Origin: Byssochlamys sp. IMV 00236
Taxonomy: Eukaryota > Ascomycota > Eurotiomycetes > Eurotiales > Thermoascaceae
Assembly: GCA_001931875.2 (NCBI GenBank)
Contig: MSJH02000358.1
Location: 1-19,053 of the forward strand
Reading direction: 5' to 3'
DNA length: 19,053 nt
Numbering within the stretch: the first letter of the stretch is position 1; each line of letters begins with the position of its first letter. The position numbers were made by a program, and so were the translations under genes. Shown here piece after piece: positions 8,408-15,636 of the stretch. The notes under the pieces were generated by a model, which was given only the letters and a program-made list of their open reading frames with translations, did no database searches and was not told where the DNA came from.

Positions 8408-10020
8408 CTAACGCGTCCAACTGTCTAGCGTGATGAACACATTGTTCCCAATAAAACTTTGCATAGATTCTATTTTCCACAACACGCTATAGTTCATAAG
8501 TACATCGTGTGCTGATGTCATCATCAATTTACTTACATCGAAATCTGAAACGTCAGGAACACGATCATCTGGCATCTGTATCATGTAATCGTCAGGCATG
8601 ACATAAATTTCATTTCCTTGCAAATAACTAGAGAAAATACAAGCGGCACGACTATCCAAGAATCGTTCAGAGCACCAAGGCTGAACAATTTTACTCTCAA
8701 TGACGACAGGTTCATAGTGGAACTCGTATTTGTCAATAGCGTACAGCGTGCTTGCATCAACCCATTTCTCCAAATCAGTGGGTCCCTCGTTCTCTTTCCA
8801 GTGCTTATCGTCCAATACCATCTTGCCTTCATGCAAACTATTGATCAATTGGCCCTTGTCAATAGGGATATCTTCTTTTTGTACATCTTTGTCCTTGAAG
8901 CTAAAAGTGGGTAGTGCCAGCAAGTCGCCTGCTTCCAGTAACTCCTTTACTTTTTCCTTATTTGCTTCTAATGTACGACGAAGGTCTGAAGCAGGAATCA
9001 TATCGGCAGGCACATCCATGATATAATCTGTTCTCGATAGCAGACGTGCGAGATTGCGTTCGGCATTTCGAGGGAAGAGAACCGAAAGCTTCTCTCCAGG
9101 AATTCGAATAAGATGAAGATCGACATTATGATTCAGTTCAGCAGTTTCAACATATTCTTGCTTGATATTTTCCAATGTCGATTCATCTTGACTGTCAACG
9201 TGAACAATAGCGGATATAGGACCTATATATGTGTTATGAGTAAAGAACCCCCAACGATGACTATACTTACCATCCCAATACACGGTCAATCGACGTAGGT
9301 TGGGCCAAGTCTCAGCTGTGACGGTAGTGATGATAGATACCTGATCTTTTGAGGGTGTGTTTCTTGCCTTTAACCAGAAAGGTTGAACGCTCTTGGCCGC
9401 TTCATAATAGCTTTTCGAAAACAATTTGTGCATCTTCAAACCGTGTGACATTGTGTCAAGTAGTGAATAAACTTTATCTACAAACGAGTATGTTATTCTT
9501 CTGCTCGTTTAATGGTCTTTGAGTGCTTACCTTGATCGTATGTTCTTTGAGGCACCCAGTTATCGTCAAAAGTAACTACTTGTTTCTTTTCTACATCCGG
9601 AGGCTTTGAGCCTGTGATATATTTCCAGCTGTGATTGAGAGTTAAAAAGACAGAGAAAATGGCGTAAAATAAAACAAAGAATCGAATCAGTCGAGATTGA
9701 GAAAGGGTTGTCCATAACGAACGTTTTGCCGTTCCACCAAAAGCAGAAGCGTGTTTGGAGTGTGGTAATAGTGGACCGGATGGGTTCAAGAAAGAATGAA
9801 CTTTAAAGATGAGCTGATTGAACAGCTCGGACAGTGAAGGGCTCGATTTATGGTGAAAGTGACGTTTGTTGTTTTCAAAGTGGGCCGTATTTAAAGTTGG
9901 AGCAGCGTTATTACTAAATGATTTTTGTTGGGCACTCAAAGAAGACTTTCTTTGGTGCGAAGTCGTACTGTTCTTGGTGATCGATGTCGATCGAGAGTGC
10001 TTTGGTCTGACCTCAGTCAT
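8408..10020 (-). CDS. Type II membrane glycosyltransferase, GT49/LARGE-like
   Basis: Three exons: 10020-9531, 9477-9271, 9222-8408; 503 residues. Residues 1-110 are a Ser/Thr/His-rich cytosolic tail, 111-128 a single membrane span (LIRFFVLFYAIFSVFLTL), and the rest a Golgi-lumenal catalytic region. Hallmarks are VSIITTVTAETW, YWDGPISAIVHVD, FPRNAERNLAR, TDYIMDVPADMIP and, near the C-terminus, CSERFLDSRAACIFSSYLQG followed by IYVMPDDYMIQMP. This order fits the GT49 family (LARGE C-terminal domain, B4GAT1), which transfers glucuronic acid or GlcNAc-type sugars to glycans; the fungal acceptor is unknown. The usual DxDM(V/I)P motif reads PADMIP, so the first Asp is missing. The second intron, 9270-9223, is 48 nt with no in-frame stop, so a naive ORF runs through it. 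The gene shares a short promoter region with the divergent CYSTM gene. Confidence 0.8.
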
Positions 10021-10214
10021 GGTTTATAAAAAAGAGAGAGAGAGAGAAAGACAAGCATTCAAGATGAAATTTTGTCCAACTTATTGTGTATCACATCAAA
10101 TTAACCATTAAAACTCCTATTCAAAAACTTTTCTTGCCTTCCCCTTTTCTCTCGCTCGTTCTTCACTCTTCTTTTCTCTCTTTTTTTTATCCTTTCGTCT
10201 ATCACCTTGGTAAC
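10021..10214. promoter_or_regulatory. Divergent promoter region between glycosyltransferase and CYSTM genes
   Basis: Only 194 bp separate the two start codons. A GA repeat (10031-10050; CT-rich on the glycosyltransferase coding strand) sits in that gene's presumed leader, and a long CT-rich tract (10138-10200) precedes the CYSTM start. Pyrimidine-rich leaders of this kind are common in fungal promoters. No clear TATA box is seen on either strand. Confidence 0.6.
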
Positions 10215-10518
10215 ATGTCTTACGTACCTCAGAATCAAAGCTACTATGGCAATGCGCCTCAACCTCAAGGTTACTATGCTTCTCCTCCACCTCCACAAGG
10301 TGGTTACTATCCTCCTCCTCCACAACAAGGCGGTTACTATCAACCTGCGTAAATATAGAAAATAAACATAAATATCCCAAAGCTAATCCCATTTCCTCCG
10401 TAGCCCTCCTCCACAGACAGTGATTGTTCAACAGCAACCCCAAAGACGTGATGATGATTGTTGTACAGCTTGTTTAGCTGGTATGCTTTGCTGCTGTTTA
10501 TTAGAAGAATGCACTTAA
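10215..10518 (+). CDS. CYSTM-type cysteine-rich tail-anchored peptide
   Basis: Two exons, 10215-10348 and 10404-10518, give 82 residues. Residues 1-50 are Pro/Gln/Gly/Tyr-rich with repeated QGGYYPPPP-like units. Then comes VIVQQQPQRRDDD and the C-terminal Cys block CCTACLAGMLCCCLLEECT. This layout is the CYSTM family: small eukaryotic proteins thought to sit at the plasma membrane through the Cys-rich segment and linked to stress and metal tolerance in plants and yeasts. The block is short for a full membrane span, and palmitoylation is likely but inferred. If the 55-nt intron is retained, the frame stops after QPA, losing the whole Cys block. Start chosen at MSYVPQ because it gives the repeat region directly. 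Confidence 0.85.
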
Positions 10519-11153
10519 TTATCACTGTATCATACACCACACATATATTTTTATAATGTACACCTTAATCTTACTCTCCCTAGCAATTAATTTAACATCA
10601 AGAAGCACCTAAAATAAAAAATGCTTTTTTAAAGGAGAAAAAACGTGCAAAAAGAGAAATTAAGTTTTCAGGAACATGGAATATGATCTCTGAATCAAAG
10701 CGCTCTATTCAGTTAATTTTTCCTAAATAATACATTAATAACACCCGTGTGTTTAAACCCATTTTTTTTTTTTTTTACTTTCTATGACTGACCATCGCCT
10801 GACCATCAAATCAGACTTGGATCATATTATCTACCAAATGATCAGTTTGTATACTTTATGATCACAGAGCCATGATATATCCAGCGGATAACCGGAATTA
10901 TGAATCGATAAGCAATCAATTGAGCATAGGCTTTGTCCTCTCTCCCTATTTCTTATTCTTTCATCTCTCTTCCCCCTTTTCTCTGCTCTATGGTGCATGT
11001 AGTTATATAAAAAGCCTTGTACATAAAAAGAGCTGAGAACACGGATTGAATCAAAAGTTATCAGTTGACCCTTTCTTCTTCTTTATCGATCGACAGGGTT
11101 GAATGCAGTGACAGGTCTTAAACAGTACAAGATAAACAACACAATGACAGGTT
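10519..11153. other. Intergenic region between CYSTM and transgelin genes
   Basis: The two genes converge here, so the region should hold both 3' ends. Yet at 10940-11015 there is a strong CT-rich tract followed by TATATAAAAAG, which reads like a plus-strand core promoter; see its own entry. Three GATCA copies lie at about 10820-10866. No coding sequence is recognised. Confidence 0.4.
11004..11014 (+). promoter_or_regulatory. Orphan TATA-like element after a CT-rich tract
   Basis: TATATAAAAAG preceded by about 60 nt of pyrimidine-rich sequence, the same arrangement seen before real starts in this window. The only gene downstream on this strand is the transgelin gene in antisense, so a transcript from here would be antisense to it. 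It may be chance AT-rich sequence. Confidence 0.3.
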
Positions 11154-11959
11154 TTATTTATATTGAGAAGAGTCCTTTCCAGCAATATCTCGTCGTTGTC
11201 CAAAATTAATACCGGATTGATTTGCTCCACCCGTATACCCGTATTGATATGTGTTAAATGTTGCATTAGCAGCCTTGGCGGCATCTTTTGAATACGTTGG
11301 TTTTTGTTTATCCGCAAGCTTTGGTCCAAGGTAATTACTACAAGTTCCCGCCTTATATCCATATCTGGAAATAGCATAGATTGAATCAACAACCTATATA
11401 CTTTATAAGTTTTTTTTTTTCTTAAAGTCTTTTTGATATATACCTGAGTCATGTTTTTCTTTTCATATAAATCGATTGTTTGAAACAAGTCATGCTTGGG
11501 AACACCTAATGCTTCTGCTCCTTTCAAGAAAATAGAAATGTTTTCCATCTGGTCAAAGAGTATCAATTAGACACAATAAGAGGGGTAATGTTTTATATCT
11601 TTACTTGAACAAAGGGCATCTTGGACTGCTTAAACTTGCCTTGACCAGGCATTAATTTACCAATAACTCTATGATAGTAAACAATGTTAGACTCGTATAT
11701 GTACGTGTATACATGTGTCATTTTTACTTGCATAGAATAACACCGTCTTTTAAGCTTTCTGCAAAGTCATCTGAAGGAAACTTTTCTCCAATAAGATCTT
11801 CTATCCAAGCTCTAGCTTCTTGTTCACGTTCCAAAGAGTATTTTCCAACTATTTTAGCCTGAATCTCTGTGCCATTTCTGTTAGTTTTCTTTTCATTTTA
11901 AAAACTCTTGTACGTGAATTACCTTTGTCTATTCCATAAATCGGTGCTTGATCGTCCAT
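11154..11959 (-). CDS. SCP1: Transgelin/calponin-type actin-bundling protein
   Basis: Five exons: 11959-11923, 11866-11728, 11668-11605, 11548-11444, 11393-11154; 194 residues. Residues 8-16 (YGIDKEIQA) match the conserved start of transgelins. A single type-3 calponin-homology domain spans about 24-128, with WIEDLIGE, LKDGVILCK, PGQGKFKQSKMPF, MENISIFLKGAEALGV and DLFQTIDLYEKKNMTQVV. A C-terminal calponin-like repeat lies at about 163-184 (YQYGYTGGANQSGINFGQRR). Yeast Scp1 and fission yeast Stg1 have the same layout and cross-link actin in cortical patches or the contractile ring. Length is typical. The first intron must use the acceptor at 11868-11867 rather than an earlier CAG to keep frame. 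The start is preceded by a TATATATA stretch. Confidence 0.93.
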
Positions 11960-11987
11960 TGCTGTAAAGAGCGAGAAAGGAAAAAAA

Positions 11988-12001
11988 AATATATATATAT
12001 A
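11988..12001 (-). promoter_or_regulatory. TATA stretch upstream of the transgelin gene
   Basis: An alternating TATATATATATA run about 30-40 nt upstream of the start codon at 11959, positioned like a core promoter for the minus-strand transgelin gene. The 20-bp direct repeats lie just upstream of it. Confidence 0.4.
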
Positions 12002-12013
12002 AAATGCTACTCA

Positions 12014-12079
12014 GCTTGGTTAGATTTTTGAAAGCCTAACCCAGCCAATAGAAAGTTGCTTTGGTTAGACTTTTGAAAG
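12014..12079. repeat. Pair of about 21-bp direct repeats upstream of transgelin
   Basis: GCTTGGTTAGATTTTTGAAAG at 12014-12034 and the near-identical copy at 12058-12079 differ by one inserted T and one T/C change, offset 44-45 nt. An AGCCAATAG (CCAAT-type) sequence lies between them. They sit directly upstream of the transgelin TATA stretch and, on the other strand, directly upstream of a TATAAAAG at 12082, so they could serve as an upstream activating element for either direction. Confidence 0.6.
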
Positions 12080-12081
12080 TC

Positions 12082-12089
12082 TATAAAAG
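12082..12089 (+). promoter_or_regulatory. TATAAAAG on the plus strand, target unclear
   Basis: Consensus TATA element immediately after the second direct repeat. Downstream on this strand I see only a 29-codon ORF starting about 12190 and no recognised gene before the antisense Rab gene. Either an unrecognised short transcript starts here or it is fortuitous. Confidence 0.25.
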
Positions 12090-12234
12090 TACTCGCACAC
12101 AATATAATATCAACAATTTACACTTGGCCTTTTCAACCTTTTCTTTATTGTTTCTAACTTGACAACATATAATAACAAATTTATCTTTATGAAAAACACT
12201 AGAAAACAAGACAAACCAAGCAACTTTACTTATT

Positions 12235-12532
12235 CGCTTAATGTGGTCGGTGCTAGTTGGCTTTTATACCAAACTTGATCCCATTCGATATTCTCCTTCG
12301 AACCAGTTATGCTACTGGCCCCACCCATAATGTACTTAATAAGCTCACTTTTTTCCTGTTTTCCTCTTTCTTATAAACTCTCTTATTAATACGAGCATTT
12401 AATAACAATGCAATAATTAATTTAATAATTATTTTTCTTATATCTCGCTTGTTTGCTTCTGTTGAGCTTCTCTTTTAGCATCATTTATTGTCTTACTATC
12501 AGTGTGCGAATAAAGTGTATGCTATGATTTAT
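12235..12532 (-). other. Two protein-like short open frames between Rab and transgelin genes
   Basis: Reading leftwards: a frame at about 12515-12435 follows an ATCATAG acceptor-like site and encodes HSHT-like text including SKTINDAKREAQQKQTSEI; a second at about 12375-12235 includes ELIKYIMGGASSITGSKENI then EWDQVWYKSQLAPTTLSE and a stop. Both look more like real protein than the surrounding AT-rich sequence. I could not find a donor that joins them, nor an initiator for the first. A 32-residue ORF starting at the ATG in the second (about 12333) is possible. Family unknown. The rest of 11960-12532 is AT-rich without recognised genes. Confidence 0.25.
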
Positions 12533-13316
12533 TTAACAACACCCATTATTCTGTTGTCGTTGTTGTTGTCCAAGCTTCACTGAGACTTCATCAGATACAG
12601 TATTATTTACGTTCTCTTCTTCTAGTTTTACAATAGCAGATACTAAACAGCGCGTGGCTTCTTCAATGTTGCTATTATCTTTGGCTGATGTTTCAAACCT
12701 AAAATTAAATGAGATGCTGATTTCCCCTTTTAATAATAACTTTTTACCATTGAATAAATCCATGCTCTCTACAGAAACTATCTAATTCTGCTGGATTGAC
12801 AGGTTGCCCATGTCCCTCCTGGATCAAGTCCGTCTAAAGTAAGGTGAGTTTTGGTAAGTATAATCGGAGAAGTGAAAGTATACCTTATTAGCCAATAAAA
12901 TAACCGGAATTTGTCCTCCTCCCCATGCGTCGGGTAATGCAACCTTTGCATCAATATCCTTCTTCCATCTTGTTACGCCTTCAAACGTCTGTGGTCTCGT
13001 GATATCATATACAACAATAGCTCCAAGTGCTTCTTTATAATATACTCGCGTCATATTTCCAAACCTTTCTTGTCCCGCAATGTCCCAGAGTTGAAGTCGA
13101 ACAATGATGTCAGGTGTCCATTGAATGACTTTAAGTGCAAAATCTACACCAATCTATCATAACCATAAGTACTCTTTCTCTCTCTCTTTATTCTATAATA
13201 TTTACAGTAGACTTGTAGTTTGTTGAGAATATATTGTGAACATAACGACGTATGATTGATGTCTTTCCTGTACCGAGATCACCTACAACCAGGATCTTGA
13301 AAAGGTATTCCTTCAT
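12533..13316 (-). CDS. RAB32: Rab32/38-family small GTPase
   Basis: Four exons: 13316-13206, 13153-12884, 12833-12748, 12698-12533; 210 residues. GTPase motifs: P-loop GDLGTGKTS (12-20), switch I Thr37 (TIGVDFALKV), DIAGQERFGNM (61-71), NKTD (127-130), ETSAK (158-162). The WDIAGQE sequence, with Ile where most Rabs have Thr, plus RVYYKEALGAIVVYDITRPQ, mark the Rab32/38 subfamily, which acts at lysosome-related organelles, mitochondria-ER contacts and autophagy in animals. The C-terminus GCC is a double geranylgeranylation signal. Length matches Rab32. A TATATAAAAA at 13362-13353 lies about 40 nt upstream, supporting this start. An alternative is a coding exon containing only ATG at 13406-13404 spliced to 13322, giving MTEMKEYLF. 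It follows the SLF2-like gene in the same direction. Confidence 0.93.
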
Positions 13317-13352
13317 CTCTGTCTATAAAGTATTTATTTATTACAAGTTTTC

Positions 13353-13362
13353 TTTTTATATA
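13353..13362 (-). promoter_or_regulatory. TATA box of the Rab32-like gene
   Basis: TATATAAAAA on the minus strand, 37-46 nt upstream of the ATG at 13316, in the 144-bp gap after the SLF2-like gene. If the alternative ATG at 13406 were used, this site would fall inside an intron. Confidence 0.4.
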
Positions 13363-13460
13363 AAGTAATATTATAAGCATGTCATTTTTTTACAATAGAG
13401 TACCATTTTTAAATAATAAAAGGTGAAAAAACAAAAGAAATAACAAAAAAAACACCGAAT

Positions 13461-15283
13461 TTAGGATTCAATCTTATCGTCTCTTCCAATAATAAAAGAT
13501 ATCCTACTCCATACTCTCTGAATCATTTCATTTGCTATTGTTTTCTTCATCACTCCTAGTTTAGCACCTGATACATATTAAAGGGTGAGTGTGACGTCTG
13601 TGTTGAATGTTATGTTGTCATTTTACCTATTTGTAAGCCGATCAATCGAAGTTCATCCGCAATTTGAATTATTGTCTCCTAATAAATGTAATTATTATCC
13701 TGTTAGCAATCTATACTATTTACCCTTTCACGTCTTATTTCGTCATCATCTGTACCAATGGCTGCATCCAACATCGCAATACGTATACAGCACTCATCAT
13801 AATCCAAATTGCTTCGTGTAAAGGACTTTTCTGAATAACTAAACATCAAGGCTGCTTGTTTGATTAAGCTTTCATCTACTGGAATGTTATCTATACTCCC
13901 AGGAACATCTCTTTCTAAGTATCGCCCTAAGCAGGTGATTCCGATCACTCTACGTAAGTATCGAGACCTGTCATAGACCGTCTTTAGTGTATCTAATAGA
14001 TGCACTTGCTGTTTGGGAGTCGTGACCATATCACATATGTCATTAGCTATATTCTTGACATCAATCTTCCAAGTTTCTTTAAGGGCAGAAAGACAGTTAT
14101 CTATACTCGTTTGTATTTCTTGTATGACCAAATGACCTGCTTTGTCAAGCGATAATTGTAATAAAATCCTAGTTGTGTATCTTATTTCCCATGGCATATA
14201 AGCTTCCTTCCACAGTCTGATGGAAAATCCAAAGGCCTTGATCATCAACCCTAACTGAGAAAGTGGTATATGTCTAGATCGATGTTGTGAGTCAATTGGA
14301 ATGGTCTCGCTCATCATTTGATCCTCTGTATCCATGGAAATGACGTCGATTAATTCTGTTGGTATGGCATGATATGCTGTAAGTACTGATTTGAACACAT
14401 CCAATTTGATGTATCGCTGCTCGTATATCTCTCGTGACTCTGATTCGTTTCTATCATCAGGATGTGACCATAACATGAGTAATGTAGAGAGTGCATTTCT
14501 AGCTGTAGCCTTATCTTGATCTAAAGCAACTGTATAATAGAGTTATCACATATTGTATGAATACACGTATTTGTCTATGTACCAACTTCAAACAACCACT
14601 GATAGACATAATGAGGGCACTTCCAGCTTGAATTATGCCAATCCTTCATACAACCAGACGCAAGTAAAAAGGATCTTCCCTCTGTTGCTGTAGAAAAATA
14701 ATATTCAGCTAAGCAGTTCATATACACATATATCCTATTTACTCGCAGAAAGCTCTGATAAATGAATTTCCTTTTGTCCGCAAAAGAGATCTCTAGAGAT
14801 CAAGCAGGGTTCTCTTATATACTTTATGCCGTCCTTGAAGAACGGTCGGTTCCAGTCTTTCTCTAGTCTATGAATCTCTTCTGTTTCTTTGATAGCTTGA
14901 AAGACATTGTCCAAATGTTCTTGCTCTTCAGGTGCTAAATAGTCCTTCACTTGATCCTTAATCTCCAATCCTTCTTGCTCCATTTCTTCTGTATAACTTT
15001 CCATAATGTAATTGTCATCAAACTGAACATCGGCTATTGATATCAGATCTTCGGTTGGTGTTTGCTTTATGGGATAGCCGTAAATGTCAACCTCTTCTTG
15101 GTTGATGCGTTCTTGTTCTAACTCTTGAAAGAGCGATTCTAGCGTTTTTTCTCTTTCTAACTTGTTCTTCTTTCTCTGTACGAGCTCTTCTACAGTCGCC
15201 ACTTGTTGTTCAGTGTCAGAATCGTCATGTTGAACTAACTGTCTACGTGACCGTTTGACAGGCTTTTTAAATCCTGAAGACAT
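13461..15283 (-). CDS. NSE6: SLF2/Nse6-like protein with CANIN-type domain (Smc5/6 pathway)
   Basis: Five exons: 15283-14743, 14687-14583, 14529-13724, 13678-13627, 13567-13461; 536 residues. Residues 1-about 145 are charged and disordered: a basic start (FKKPVKRSRRQ), acidic DDSDTE, and a long Glu/Lys-rich helix. From about 150 on, the protein resembles the C-terminal region of vertebrate SLF2 (FAM178) and fission yeast Nse6. Matching landmarks are SFLLASGCMKDW...YVYQWLFEV, then LMIKAFGFSIRLW...IRYTTRILLQLSLDK, then LDTLKTVYDRSRYLRRVIGI and a final basic helix. Such proteins load or recruit the Smc5/6 complex to damaged or viral DNA together with Nse5 (SLF1 in vertebrates). The match is at the pattern level, since this family is poorly conserved. 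The upstream ATG at 15388 would add 35 residues of unlikely sequence, so the inner start MSSGFKK is preferred. Confidence 0.75.
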
Positions 15284-15636
15284 TGTGTTATATCTGTCAC
15301 ATCGCTCATTCAAATAAATAAAGTTTTTTGGCCATTTATTGATTGGCCCAAAACGGGAAGACTGTTGCTTATGGATGCTTTGGTGCATTTAATATCCCTT
15401 TTGTTTTTAATAAGCCCTTGAGTGTCTTATAGCATCTCTTTTGGAGGTGCATATATGTTTTATTATTTACAAGTGCAAGATGTATCACTTGCAATAATAG
15501 CCATTTCAAAAAAATATAGCGTGTGTAGACCGTTGTGACGTAGATCAATCAAAATATAAAAAAAGAAAAGAGGAATGCTTATAGATCGTCATTCTCTTCT
15601 TTTTTTTTTTATTTTACAAAAAACACGTGTGCTAAG
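15284..15636. promoter_or_regulatory. Divergent promoter region, SLF2-like and syntaxin genes
   Basis: The 353 bp between the two start codons carry no coding sequence that I can support. A T-rich tract (15599-15611) and a CACGTG E-box at 15624-15629, only 8 nt before the syntaxin ATG, are the visible elements; the latter may lie in the leader. No clear TATA is seen for either gene. Confidence 0.5.

Noticed and set aside
8581..9298. Several 60-98 residue ORFs on both strands
   Set aside because: All lie inside the glycosyltransferase exons in other frames.
9866..10111. 81-residue plus-strand ORF
   Set aside because: Antisense of the glycosyltransferase first exon running into its leader.
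10101..10540. Minus-strand ORFs of 66-108 codons
   Set aside because: Antisense of the CYSTM exons and the CT-rich leader; composition is Arg/Glu-rich complement of Pro/Tyr codons.
15283..15388. Upstream ATG extending the SLF2-like protein by 35 residues
   Set aside because: The extension has no family resemblance, and the inner ATG starts a typical basic N-terminus; the upstream part is likely leader sequence.
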